Positions 60,401 through 63,686 of a stretch of 64,000 nt of DNA are shown one piece after another. This DNA comes from Agapetus fuscipes. Lineage: Eukaryota > Arthropoda > Insecta > Trichoptera > Glossosomatidae. Each line of letters begins with the position of its first letter. Positions within the stretch are counted from its first letter, which is position 1. The position numbers and the translations under genes were made by a program. The stretch spans positions 2,542,001-2,606,000 of the forward strand of contig OX637337.1 in NCBI GenBank assembly GCA_951799405.1, written 5' to 3'. The notes beneath the pieces were generated by a model that was not told where the DNA came from, made no database searches, and saw only the letters and a program-made list of their open reading frames with translations.

Positions 60401-63400
60401 AAGAGGCAGGGATGTTGGCTCGGATCACAGGCGTCTTCCTGGGTGATGGCAAACTGGAAACAGAAACAACCATTCAATAATCTTCTTCTCCAGTTTCAAT
60501 CCTAGGATTGGCTTGCAGCAATTTTTTTCACTCTTCTCCTCCATTCTTCCCTGTCTTGTGCGGCTCTTTTTAGGTCTGCATATGATGAGCAGCGCACGTC
60601 CACCAACAGGTCCTCCAGGTATTCTTGGCGTGGGCGTCCCCTAGAGTTGGTCCCCTCGGTGATCCCCTCCATTATAGCATGCAGGAGACCTTCTTGTCAT
60701 ATTACATGGCCGATCCATCTTGCACGCCTTTCGGACAAAGTCCTGAGCAGATGCCTTCCTCCTTCGATTCTTTGGAAAACCTCCTCATTTGTAGTGTGGT
60801 CTCTCCAGGAAATTCCTAGTAGTCTTCTATATGACCACATCTCGAAAGCCTCTAGTCTCCGTTTATCTCTTTTGGATAGGCACCATGTCTCGCAGCCGTA
60901 CATCAAGATACTCCATACATAGGTTTTGATGAGGCGTAGTCTCAGTTTCAGGTCTATATTGTTTGATTCTATTATTTTTGCTTTTTTATTAAATTTATTA
61001 TTCAATAATAGCGACAACAATCCAGGCAGAATAAATCAATCTCGTCGGGCATACTCGTAACTAGGGAATGTAAGAAACACTCTTCTTCTTCTTGTGCCAC
61101 TTCTAACGAAGATCGGCGATCATCAAAGCTATTTTGATTTTTGATGCTGCGGCTCGAAATAGGGACTTGGTGCTTCTGCCGAACCACTGTCGCAGGTTCT
61201 TCAGCCACGATGTCCTTCGGCGTCCCTGAGATCTTCTCCCCTCAATCTTACCCTGAATGATAAGATGAAGGAGACGGTAGGTACTTCTCATTTCTCATAA
61301 TGTGACTGAAGTACATTAGCTTTCTCTGCTTAATGGTAGGCAGGAGCTCCTTTGTAGTGCGCATTCATTGAAGGACTTCTTCATTGGTGACTCGATCACG
61401 CCAAGAGATCCGAAGCATTTTTCGGTATAGACACATCTCGAATGTTTCAATACGTCTCTCCAGTGCCTGCGTGAGAGTCCATCCCTCCATACCATACAGA
61501 GCGATTGGGAAAACGGGAGGAGAGGATTAAGAAACACTACTAAGTACCCATTTGTGAAAGTATAAAATATGCCGTGTAATACATGAACTCATTCATCCTT
61601 GCCCTCCGCCTAACAACGATGAGTCTCCAGATGATGTTGGATAAGAAGTTGACGAAACGTCGAGAACACTGAAATTCTCAAACCAGATATTTAAACGGTA
61701 CGTATAAATATTGGTTTATCTATTTTAGTTTAAATTTTACAGAGATGAAAGAAGTTTGCAAGGACAGAACAAAGTGGAGACTGCTGGAGTGATGTTTTCC
61801 GGGATCTGTTGCCGTGGCCTGTGGGAGCTGGAACTTCCAGACGTTTCGCCCATTTCTACGGTGGGCTTCTTCATCATCATACTTCACGCTGAATATGAAA
61901 AACGAAACGTCCAGAAGCTCCAGTTCCCACAGACCACGGCAACAGATCCCGGAAAACATCACTCCAGCATCATCAGCTGGCCGTGTAAGCCTAAAACTCT
62001 TATTCAAAGTGGAGACTGGCCACCCCTAGCGGAATGGAGGTTGGATACAAGTACAATTTCAAGTAAAAAACAACACTACAATATAATGACACTATGAAAT
62101 AAATAGTAACCTGAAGAAACTGCGGAGTCTGGCTGATGATTTGTGGCCGGCAGAGATCCACCGGATTCCCGATGGTGTGGAGCATCCTGTACCAGGTCTG
62201 CGATACATTCTCATACGACATCTCGGCAGGAATCAAGTTGCTGTCTTCCTCACCTGAAAAAATTAAAAAAAAAAACATGGTAACTTTTCCTTATCCCTAG
62301 GTTTTCTCAAAGTTTGAGGGCTTCCGTTTGGTTCTCCAAAAATCTATCTTTTTTTTTAAATCCTGTGCCGGAAACTCCGTAGAATTCAGTGAACCTAGAG
62401 GTCTTTAACTTTGTAGAAATTATAATTCAGGTGTACTTACTGACGCTGAGAACTGGAAATATGGGTCCATACATGTTCTGCAGAAGTCTAGCAGTCAGAC
62501 ACAACGTAACCCTCGTCCATTGCTCCGTGAGCGCAGTGCGGTGCCTCCAGCGCATCGCCACTTCTCGCAAGGTCTTCCACAGCGGCGGACTCGGGAAATA
62601 TCTGGAACACCAAAGCATCACAATAGTTAGTAGGGCACACAAGAGTACGTCTTAGTCTTCATCAGCAAATGCTACCGGTTCTTTCAATTTCATGCCTCAT
62701 ACCGGACTATTTTATAATCTATAATAATGTAAGTTGCAAAGAAATAATAGTAATAATAATAATAATAAACTAGATTTATATGCGCCTTTTTGTGATTTAC
62801 ATCACTACAAAGGCGCATGTGGGCTCTAGTGGGAGACATATTACATAATAAAATAATCTATAATCTAAGATGTATTTACATCTAAAATTCAGATTAAATG
62901 CATGCCCACAAACAGACACGTCAAAGTTCACATTTACAAATACATACTGCATGTGTACTTACAAATTCAAATCCAAACCTCAAACTAACTACCGACCTTC
63001 CCTGAAACAGGGGGACATTGGCAAAGTGAAACATTTTTTACATTATGTGTGATCAGCCTCATACCATCTTCTAGATCAGAGGTTCCTAAACTTTTATTTC
63101 TCATAGACCACTTCCAAAATTTTGGGGGGTCCGGTAGACCTCTTAAAAATTGTTGCAGCTTTTTGTCTAAAATATCATCGACTTGGGGGTAGGCACACAA
63201 TTTTATAGATGGGTGGCCACGGGTTTTCGTAGACTCCCTCGTACAGCTTGAAGACCCCCTCTTACAACTTGTAGACCCGCATTTTTATGCCACGTCAATG
63301 TAGACCCCCAGGGGTCGATATCGACCACTTTGGGAATCACTGCTCTAGATCAATAAATAAAAATGACCTAGACCAGTGTTGCAAAAGACAGTGACCTACA

Positions 63401-63686
63401 CAGATTTAAATTGCCGCAACACAAAAAATAAAAAACCAAGTAAAGACTTACTTGTGACAGGCAATGATCCAAACTTCAAACAGCACAGACAACACCCTCT
63501 CGCACAGCTGATCGGCCACATCGTCCCGGAACGCCGGAGGAGCCAGGAGTGTGTCATTGATGGCCAGGAGGAAGGACAGCATGGAAGTCCAGGTCTCCCG
63601 AGAAAGCTCCGCACGAGCGCAAACCTGCTGAACGCTGCGCAGGACACGGTGACACAAGACGGCTTGTTTGTTTATGGTGTCCGTAC
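25163..63686 (-). CDS. RALGAPB: Ral GTPase-activating protein subunit beta, 24 exons, 5' partial
   Basis: Joined minus-strand exons: 63686-63452, 62601-62441, 62253-62111, 60453-60336, 50273-50106, 45668-45546, 44496-44425, 43694-43529, 42220-42011, 41401-41241, 40430-40284, 38294-38160, 37312-37091, 36215-36109, 34515-34409, 32758-32667, 32145-31965, 31010-30878, 30405-30304, 29112-28907, 28212-27695, 27096-27010, 26639-26417, 25292-25163. All 23 introns are GT-AG and each exon keeps the phase, giving 1,314 residues and a TAA stop. The protein follows human RALGAPB (about 1,494 aa) from roughly residue 170 to the C-terminus. From the family: the beta subunit is the partner of the catalytic alpha subunit in the RalGAP complex, which stimulates GTP hydrolysis by RalA/RalB in the cytosol. 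The RapGAP-like fold lies in the last five exons. The first exons lie beyond the window. Exons are GC-rich in AT-rich introns. Alignment was by eye from remembered family features. Confidence 0.95.
25395..26080 (+). repeat. repeat E, copy 2, with GC-rich upstream part
   Basis: The left part (about 25480-25760) is GC-rich, unlike the intron around it. The right part repeats 21857-22175. The short text between them (GGCGTCCGCCTCGTGAGCC) is inverted relative to copy 1. In RALGAPB intron 23. No convincing coding. Confidence 0.7.
26374..26405 (+). repeat. SINE A 3' fragment
   Basis: AAGAAGTTACACTACATGTG and the TAGCTTAGTTGCG end, immediately below the RALGAPB e23 donor. Confidence 0.7.
26417..26639 (-). 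CDS. RALGAPB: RALGAPB exon e23
   Basis: TTCCAG acceptor, GTAACA donor, 223 nt, GC-rich. It encodes [51 protein letters not shown] and [11 protein letters not shown], matching human [50 protein letters not shown] and NICRRKRLESD. A LINE scrap on the plus strand abuts the acceptor. Confidence 0.95.
26660..26780 (+). pseudogene. LINE C-terminal scrap next to RALGAPB exon e23
   Basis: Reads [20 protein letters not shown] on the plus strand, antisense to the gene, starting about 20 bp above the e23 acceptor. Confidence 0.7.
27010..27096 (-). CDS. RALGAPB: RALGAPB exon e22
   Basis: TGCAG acceptor, GTATGT donor, 87 nt, missed by simple ORF length filters. It encodes [20 protein letters not shown], matching human [20 protein letters not shown]. 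Confidence 0.93.
27695..28212 (-). CDS. RALGAPB: RALGAPB exon e21, RapGAP-like core
   Basis: TTCCAG acceptor, GTAATC donor, 518 nt, the longest exon. It encodes [17 protein letters not shown] and [17 protein letters not shown], matching human LGWSVDVGKHPGWTGHV and VLYYADALTEIAFVVPS. The rest is an acidic and Ser/Asn-rich linker (for example SESDMED, KDDKDND) that is not conserved. Confidence 0.97.
28907..29112 (-). CDS. RALGAPB: RALGAPB exon e20, start of RapGAP-like domain
   Basis: TTCCAG acceptor, GTAAAC donor, 206 nt. It encodes [40 protein letters not shown] and AAFLEMLRG, matching human [39 protein letters not shown] and PHFLEFLLSLG. The first strands of the GAP domain lie here. Confidence 0.95.
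29831..30083 (-). repeat. repeat C copy
   Basis: Complete, with a (TATAATC)-type tail. In RALGAPB intron 19. Very like the copies at 6057-6304 and 33095-33342 (shared ATGTATGCCCACAAAC). Confidence 0.83.
30304..30405 (-). CDS. RALGAPB: RALGAPB exon e19
   Basis: TTCCAG acceptor, GTAGTC donor, 102 nt (34 codons, phase 0 at both ends). It encodes [20 protein letters not shown], nearly identical to human [19 protein letters not shown]. Confidence 0.97.
30535..30742. mobile_element. foldback element D, old copy
   Basis: Arms shortened; keeps CTGAAGATGCTCATCGTAGA (minus strand). In RALGAPB intron 18. Confidence 0.75.
30878..31010 (-). CDS. RALGAPB: RALGAPB exon e18
   Basis: TACAG acceptor, donor ACT|GTAAAC (weak upstream base), 133 nt. 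It encodes [20 protein letters not shown] and [18 protein letters not shown]. It corresponds to the human helical segment SIPDLHEIV..QQSEEELQ; similarity is moderate, position and phase are exact. Confidence 0.85.
31070..31311. mobile_element. MITE with about 48-bp TIRs in RALGAPB intron 17
   Basis: AGTACCCTTAGTACAAGTTG at the left pairs with CAACTCGTACTAAGGGTACT at the right; CGGCAGATTTTGGG inside also pairs with CCAAAATCTGCCG. Confidence 0.82.
31965..32145 (-). CDS. RALGAPB: RALGAPB exon e17
   Basis: TTCAG acceptor, GTGAGT donor, 181 nt. It encodes [20 protein letters not shown], matching human [20 protein letters not shown], followed by a Pro/Ala-rich stretch ([13 protein letters not shown]) in place of the human PEPRPVPKND region. 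Confidence 0.9.
32446..32637 (+). repeat. SINE B 5' part
   Basis: Head GGTAGTCTAGTG and body to CTTGCTTGAGA. In RALGAPB intron 16, next to exon e16. Confidence 0.78.
32667..32758 (-). CDS. RALGAPB: RALGAPB exon e16
   Basis: TTCCAG acceptor, GTAATT donor, 92 nt. It encodes [20 protein letters not shown] and DQDPQPTLT, matching human [20 protein letters not shown]. A SINE ends about 30 bp below its donor. Confidence 0.95.
32875..32980 (+). pseudogene. LINE C-terminal scrap
   Basis: Reads [20 protein letters not shown] then [11 protein letters not shown]. In RALGAPB intron 15. Confidence 0.65.
33095..33342 (+). repeat. repeat C copy
   Basis: Complete, same subfamily as 29831-30083. In RALGAPB intron 15. 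Confidence 0.83.
33531..34016 (-). pseudogene. LINE reverse transcriptase C-terminal remnant, 161 codons open
   Basis: Reads [45 protein letters not shown] and [15 protein letters not shown]. This is the thumb and C-terminal tail of a non-LTR RT (RTE-like by pattern). Sense to RALGAPB in intron 15. Confidence 0.85.
34409..34515 (-). CDS. RALGAPB: RALGAPB exon e15
   Basis: TGCAG acceptor, GTAAAC donor, 107 nt. It encodes [20 protein letters not shown] and SSCPPIHR, aligning to human LGAFPSPSGPASPCSLVNE and LPTINKHS. The exon is modestly conserved but collinear and in phase. Confidence 0.88.
35311..35772 (+). repeat. solo LTR, Gypsy-like ends
   Basis: 462 bp beginning TGTAACGG and ending CGTAACA, flanked by ATAT on both sides (35307-35310 and 35773-35776). 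It has an AATAAA-rich 3' half and CACTCACACAGTGG-type text. The internal part is gone, as after LTR-LTR recombination. In RALGAPB intron 14. Confidence 0.8.
35790..36072 (+). repeat. SINE B, full-length tRNA-headed copy
   Basis: Family B. The head carries TAGTCCAGTGGCAAC and GATTTGAATCCCGG (A- and B-box-like), then GAGCACAAAATATATACC, TCTTCGCTGGGTTGAAAAAT, CAACTGGGTCTTGCTTGAG and the 3' end CTTTTGAGGTGTGATAC ... CACCAAATAAATC. In RALGAPB intron 14. Confidence 0.88.
36109..36215 (-). CDS. RALGAPB: RALGAPB exon e14
   Basis: TTTAG acceptor, GTTACT donor, 107 nt. It encodes [20 protein letters not shown], matching human [20 protein letters not shown]. Ends in phase 0. Confidence 0.95.
36318..36600 (+). 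repeat. SINE A, old copy
   Basis: The head TAGCTTAGTTAGTTGAA and the body can be followed but with many changes. In RALGAPB intron 13. Confidence 0.7.
36669..36965 (+). repeat. LTR-like repeat G, copy 2
   Basis: Begins TGTTACGAATG and carries the same TATAAATA segment and GAGACTTGTATCGGAGC block as copy 1. No target duplication was found. In RALGAPB intron 13. Confidence 0.6.
37091..37312 (-). CDS. RALGAPB: RALGAPB exon e13
   Basis: TGCAG acceptor, GTATGC donor, 222 nt, strongly GC-rich. It encodes [40 protein letters not shown] and [14 protein letters not shown], matching human [36 protein letters not shown] and [14 protein letters not shown]. Confidence 0.97.
37439..37758 (+). repeat. SINE A copy
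   Basis: Complete copy with GGATTCGAATCCCACC B-box. In RALGAPB intron 12. Confidence 0.85.
38160..38294 (-). CDS. RALGAPB: RALGAPB exon e12
   Basis: CGCAG acceptor, GTAAAG donor, 135 nt. It encodes [20 protein letters not shown] and [15 protein letters not shown], matching human [20 protein letters not shown] and [15 protein letters not shown]. Confidence 0.96.
38462..38955 (+). repeat. dimeric SINE B-A, copy 4
   Basis: Plus-strand copy with both pol III-like heads and the AAAAAGGTCGATAGC junction, ending in a GTTGC-type short tail (TTAGTTGCGTTGCGTTGC). In RALGAPB intron 11. Confidence 0.87.
39785..40060 (-). repeat. SINE B copy
   Basis: Complete; head at the right end (CACTAGACTACGGACTGG). 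In RALGAPB intron 11. Confidence 0.82.
40148..40225. repeat. perfect 36-bp hairpin with 6-nt loop in RALGAPB intron 11
   Basis: Arms 40148-40183 and 40190-40225 are exact reverse complements (outer bases GTAACCTTTTAGG and CCTAAAAGGTTAC) around the loop CCCAGA. It starts 58 nt after the e11 donor in the transcript. Confidence 0.95.
40284..40430 (-). CDS. RALGAPB: RALGAPB exon e11, Ser-rich linker
   Basis: CTAG acceptor, GTAACC donor, 147 nt. It encodes [20 protein letters not shown] and a tail with [13 protein letters not shown]. This fits the human Ser-rich RTNSGISSASGG segment, which is a phosphorylatable linker by composition (inference). A perfect 36-bp hairpin begins 58 nt past its donor. 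Confidence 0.85.
40858..41015. mobile_element. small MITE-like inverted repeat
   Basis: CCCGGTTTGTCTATGGATTA near the left end pairs with TAATCCATAGACAAACC near the right. One end of the same family is at 30743-30800. In RALGAPB intron 10. Confidence 0.6.
41241..41401 (-). CDS. RALGAPB: RALGAPB exon e10
   Basis: TTCCAG acceptor, GTAACT donor, 161 nt. It encodes [20 protein letters not shown], which aligns without gaps to human [20 protein letters not shown]. The remainder is divergent. Phase agrees with both neighbours. Confidence 0.88.
41468..41873. repeat. two SINE B copies joined tail-to-body in opposite orientation
   Basis: 41468-41589 is a plus-strand head fragment; 41587-41873 is a full minus-strand copy. 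In RALGAPB intron 9. Confidence 0.8.
42011..42220 (-). CDS. RALGAPB: RALGAPB exon e9
   Basis: TTCCAG acceptor, GTATCT donor, 210 nt. It encodes [35 protein letters not shown] and VPHHL, matching human LKGIDVVVPYFISALETI, TELRRSSINILLSLL, LPHHF. Confidence 0.95.
42351..42636 (-). repeat. SINE B copy
   Basis: Complete; head at the right end. In RALGAPB intron 8. Confidence 0.82.
42675..42870 (+). pseudogene. L2/CR1-like LINE 3' end remnant
   Basis: Reads ..[17 protein letters not shown].. with frameshifts, followed by GCGTCCTTGGAGTGACTAC, the family's 3' block. In RALGAPB intron 8. Confidence 0.75.
42887..43146 (-). repeat. repeat C copy
   Basis: Complete with (TAATC)n tail. In RALGAPB intron 8. 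Confidence 0.83.
43194..43497. mobile_element. MITE with G-rich interior
   Basis: Imperfect TIRs GGGCTGTCTATATAATGCGT (left) and its counterpart ATGACGTAATTTATGGACGG (right), flanked by TA. The interior has long G runs at 43226-43236, 43386-43395 and about 21 G at 43430-43450. In RALGAPB intron 8. Confidence 0.7.
43529..43694 (-). CDS. RALGAPB: RALGAPB exon e8
   Basis: CTCAG acceptor, GTAAAC donor, 166 nt. It encodes [34 protein letters not shown] and [12 protein letters not shown], matching human [34 protein letters not shown] and LASVILNSPPLF. Confidence 0.95.
43830..44148 (+). repeat. SINE A copy
   Basis: Complete copy with GAGTTCGAATCCCACC B-box. In RALGAPB intron 7. Confidence 0.85.
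44277..44345 (+). repeat. foldback element D, single-arm fragment
   Basis: GTTTTCCGGGATCTATTGCC to GGAGCTTCCAGACG only. In RALGAPB intron 7. Confidence 0.7.
44425..44496 (-). CDS. RALGAPB: RALGAPB exon e7
   Basis: GTAG acceptor, GTGGGT donor, 72 nt. It encodes [20 protein letters not shown] and a few more residues. The sequence is weakly conserved but sits where the human protein has STDTMVSNPMFD, and the phase fits both neighbours. Confidence 0.82.
44640..44870 (+). pseudogene. LINE C-terminal zinc-knuckle remnant
   Basis: Reads [34 protein letters not shown] and [13 protein letters not shown]. The CxC..HxxxxC knuckle and RxRTGxxR block are typical of a LINE C-terminus. Antisense in RALGAPB intron 6. 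Confidence 0.8.
45153..45478 (-). repeat. SINE A copy
   Basis: Complete, sense to RALGAPB; head at the right end (GAGCTATTGACCGG). It ends about 70 bp from exon e6, in intron 6. Confidence 0.88.
45546..45668 (-). CDS. RALGAPB: RALGAPB exon e6
   Basis: TTTAG acceptor, GTAATA donor, 123 nt. It encodes [19 protein letters not shown], matching human PKVNSILNLFGSWLFDAAF. A GCAACG donor 9 nt upstream was not used because only the GTAATA site gives the phase needed by e7. Confidence 0.92.
45780..46040 (-). pseudogene. LINE C-terminal remnant
   Basis: Similar on the minus strand to 19030-19330 (shared VGRP-type and CQRSAG-type blocks). In RALGAPB intron 5. Confidence 0.65.
46093..46680 (+). mobile_element. 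5'-truncated poly-A-tailed LINE fragment
   Basis: An open stretch of 177 codons begins with the RT active site ([14 protein letters not shown] at 46144) and continues through [19 protein letters not shown] and [17 protein letters not shown]-rich runs follow at 46600-46680. The clade is different from the (ATC)n-tailed LINE. Lies in RALGAPB intron 5 on the antisense strand. Confidence 0.85.
47411..47600. repeat. tandem duplication, 2 x 95 bp
   Basis: 47411-47505 and 47506-47600 are identical as read; no coding. In RALGAPB intron 5. Confidence 0.93.
47708..47895 (+). repeat. repeat C, 5'-truncated
   Basis: Starts at GCAATGTCACCCCTGTTTC and keeps the tail. In RALGAPB intron 5. Confidence 0.78.
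48050..48121 (+). repeat. L2-type LINE 3' terminus with (ATT)n tail
   Basis: AAGCGCCCTTGGGGTGGC ... GGCGCTGTATACAAATTG followed by (ATT)n. In RALGAPB intron 5. Confidence 0.7.
48122..48710. other. RALGAPB intron 5 sequence, nothing recognised
   Basis: AT-rich, short open frames only. Confidence 0.55.
48711..48942 (+). repeat. SINE B copy lacking its 3' end
   Basis: Head GGACCGGTCCGTAGTCC with a small internal duplication (GTAGTCCGTAGT), body to CCAAGCTCGTAAA, the point where family B joins family A in the dimers. In RALGAPB intron 5. Confidence 0.8.
49645..49967 (-). repeat. SINE A copy
   Basis: Complete but diverged, with its head about 140 bp below exon e5, in intron 5. Confidence 0.8.
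50106..50273 (-). CDS. RALGAPB: RALGAPB exon e5, Gly/Pro-rich linker
   Basis: TTCAG acceptor, GTAAGG donor, 168 nt. It encodes [17 protein letters not shown], then a Gly/Pro/Ala-rich stretch, then [13 protein letters not shown]. The flanks fit human GISRPRSDS and TPPHNRRHRAVTV; the low-complexity middle is not conserved. The codons are built on runs of C and G unlike the neighbouring exons, so length changes at this site are likely. Confidence 0.88.
50364..51200. repeat. degenerate ATGAGCT-rich tract
   Basis: Recurrent ATGAGCT(A/C)A words at irregular 20-40 bp spacing, and one larger duplication around the repeat C copy. Looks like a decayed minisatellite. In RALGAPB intron 4. Confidence 0.65.
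50495..50741 (+). repeat. repeat C copy inside a minisatellite-like tract
   Basis: Complete. The flanks 50364-50493 and 50758-50880 are near-copies of each other. In RALGAPB intron 4. Confidence 0.82.
51470..51605 (+). pseudogene. LINE C-terminal scrap
   Basis: Reads [20 protein letters not shown] then [13 protein letters not shown], the same tail as at 61.1 and 24.5 kb. Confidence 0.7.
51610..52105 (+). pseudogene. LINE 3' region remnant
   Basis: Reads [15 protein letters not shown], then [14 protein letters not shown] and a degraded [15 protein letters not shown], ending near GAAGCGGCACCAATGA. A 95-bp part (51780-51873) recurs at 4862-4956. In RALGAPB intron 4. Confidence 0.8.
52487..52679 (+). 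repeat. DIRS left inverted terminal repeat
   Basis: 193 bp, identical to the reverse complement of 57259-57451 when compared base by base, including its homopolymer runs. Confidence 0.95.
52708..52808. repeat. DIRS internal complementary region
   Basis: Bases 52708-52767 are the reverse complement of the left end 52441-52500. Bases 52769-52808 are the reverse complement of the right end 57425-57464. This fused copy of both ends is the template that DIRS elements use to make circular DNA. Confidence 0.93.
52843..54126 (-). pseudogene. DIRS RNase H and tyrosine recombinase region
   Basis: An open stretch of 427 codons. Residues about 20-80 are RNase H-like ([32 protein letters not shown]). 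The recombinase follows, with SSGRRVHDL around residues 276-282 (catalytic Arg), GSTRSAVAS at 380-388 and FRKYY at 401-405 (Tyr). Where DIRS recombinases usually read HxxR, Gly is seen at 380. Upstream of 54126 the frame is lost: the DASD motif is followed by a stop near 54210 and a frameshift near 54135, so the RT-RH fusion is not intact. Function in the family is integration of circular cDNA. Confidence 0.9.
54333..54704. repeat. tandem repeat, 2 x 186 bp, in DIRS RT thumb region
   Basis: Units 54333-54518 and 54519-54704 differ at only a few bases (for example CTTTCT versus CTTCCT). 186 is a multiple of three, so the duplicated segment keeps its frame. Confidence 0.95.
54828..55447. repeat. 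tandem repeat, 4 x 155 bp, carrying the RT catalytic core
   Basis: Units start at 54828, 54983, 55138 and 55293 and are more than 95% alike by eye. Each contains the RT segment from SSAPRMF to [15 protein letters not shown]. The period is not a multiple of three. Confidence 0.96.
55572..55962. repeat. tandem repeat, 3 x 130-131 bp, at the DIRS RT start
   Basis: Units start at 55572, 55703 and 55833. They encode on the minus strand the [12 protein letters not shown] segment of the RT. The two right-hand units resemble each other most. Confidence 0.95.
56111..57258. other. DIRS 5' portion without recognisable coding
   Basis: About 1.15 kb between the RT start and the right inverted repeat, where a gag-like frame would be expected. 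No long open frame or known motif was seen. A hairpin lies at 57035-57084 (GCGTGGCATACC paired with GGTATGCCACGC, one mismatch near the middle). Confidence 0.6.
57259..57451 (-). repeat. DIRS right inverted terminal repeat
   Basis: Exact inverted copy of 52487-52679. A further 13 bases to 57464 complete the right terminus and match the internal complementary region. Confidence 0.95.
57465..59080 (-). mobile_element. L2/CR1-like LINE, 5'-truncated
   Basis: The 3' end is GGCGCTATACAAATC followed by (ATC)n at 57465-57490. The 5' end is cut inside the RT near 59080. The endonuclease domain is missing. The tail directly abuts the right terminus of the DIRS element. Confidence 0.92.
57519..59080 (-). 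CDS. LINE reverse transcriptase, 3' part, open frame
   Basis: The open frame runs in from about 59080 ([15 protein letters not shown]) without a true start codon and encodes more than 500 residues. Motifs in order: [77 protein letters not shown] (YADD at about 58400-58389) and [11 protein letters not shown]. It ends in a C-terminal block with [18 protein letters not shown] typical of L2/CR1-clade elements. The frame is intact to its stop, so insertion is recent relative to the other LINE scraps. Confidence 0.93.
59270..59660 (+). pseudogene. LINE C-terminal remnant
   Basis: Reads [20 protein letters not shown] then [18 protein letters not shown]. In RALGAPB intron 4. Confidence 0.75.
59740..59895 (+). 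pseudogene. LINE C-terminal scrap
   Basis: Reads [25 protein letters not shown], the extreme C-terminus of a non-LTR RT. Confidence 0.75.
59900..60335. other. RALGAPB intron 4 sequence, nothing recognised
   Basis: AT-rich stretch next to exon e4, no repeats noticed. Confidence 0.55.
60336..60453 (-). CDS. RALGAPB: RALGAPB exon e4
   Basis: TTCCAG acceptor, GTATCT donor, 118 nt. It encodes [20 protein letters not shown] and VDAFLG, matching human NQYPCLKQLPQIFFRAMRG..VDAFLG. The following intron of 10,062 bp is the largest seen and carries the DIRS and LINE insertions. Confidence 0.95.
60495..61020 (-). pseudogene. LINE reverse transcriptase C-terminal remnant
   Basis: Reads [22 protein letters not shown] sequence, [40 protein letters not shown] and [10 protein letters not shown]. 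In RALGAPB intron 3, sense strand. Confidence 0.85.
61085..61512 (-). pseudogene. LINE reverse transcriptase C-terminal remnant
   Basis: Reads [41 protein letters not shown] and [20 protein letters not shown] over two frames. In RALGAPB intron 3, sense strand. Confidence 0.85.
61782..62008. mobile_element. foldback element D, copy in RALGAPB intron 3
   Basis: Both arms and the CATCATCAGCTGGCCGTGTA tail; interior holds GCCCAC..ATGGGC hairpin and GAAACG. Confidence 0.82.
62111..62253 (-). CDS. RALGAPB: RALGAPB exon e3
   Basis: TTCAG acceptor after a T-rich tract, GTTACT donor, 143 nt, ending in phase 0. It encodes [27 protein letters not shown] and TPQF, one of the best conserved blocks (human EDANLIPPEM, QTWFRFLHMLSNPVDL). 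Intron 2 upstream is only 187 bp. Confidence 0.96.
62441..62601 (-). CDS. RALGAPB: RALGAPB exon e2
   Basis: CCAG acceptor, GTAAGT donor, 161 nt. It encodes [22 protein letters not shown] and LTARLL..YGPIFP, matching the human [20 protein letters not shown] / EQWSKV / LTSRLL..YGPSFP region. Codon AA|A joins it to e1. Confidence 0.95.
62745..62822 (-). repeat. L2-type LINE 3' terminus with (ATT)n tail
   Basis: On the minus strand TGCGCCTTTGTAGTGATG ... AAAGGCGCATATAAATC followed by (ATT)n. In RALGAPB intron 1. Confidence 0.7.
62852..63076 (-). repeat. repeat C copy cut by a hAT-like element
   Basis: Its 5' end is replaced by the insertion starting at 63077. In RALGAPB intron 1. Confidence 0.75.
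63077..63342. mobile_element. hAT-like nonautonomous transposon
   Basis: 266 bp with terminal inverted repeats CAGAGGTTCCTAAACTTT and AAGTGG..CAGTGATTCCCAAAG read inward. Flanked by TTCTAGAT (63069-63076) and CTCTAGAT (63343-63350), an 8-bp duplication with one change. TIR text and 8-bp duplication are hAT hallmarks. In RALGAPB intron 1. Confidence 0.8.
63452..63686 (-). CDS. RALGAPB: RALGAPB exon e1 (first in window, internal exon)
   Basis: The exon follows a CTAG acceptor and ends at a GTAAGT donor. It enters with 2 nt of a split codon and leaves with 2 nt. It encodes the helical N-terminal segment with [17 protein letters not shown] and [10 protein letters not shown], which match the human ARETW, LQINDILLAPP and VLFEVWLLAC blocks. 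Because it begins at an acceptor, at least one more upstream exon must exist outside the window. Confidence 0.93.
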
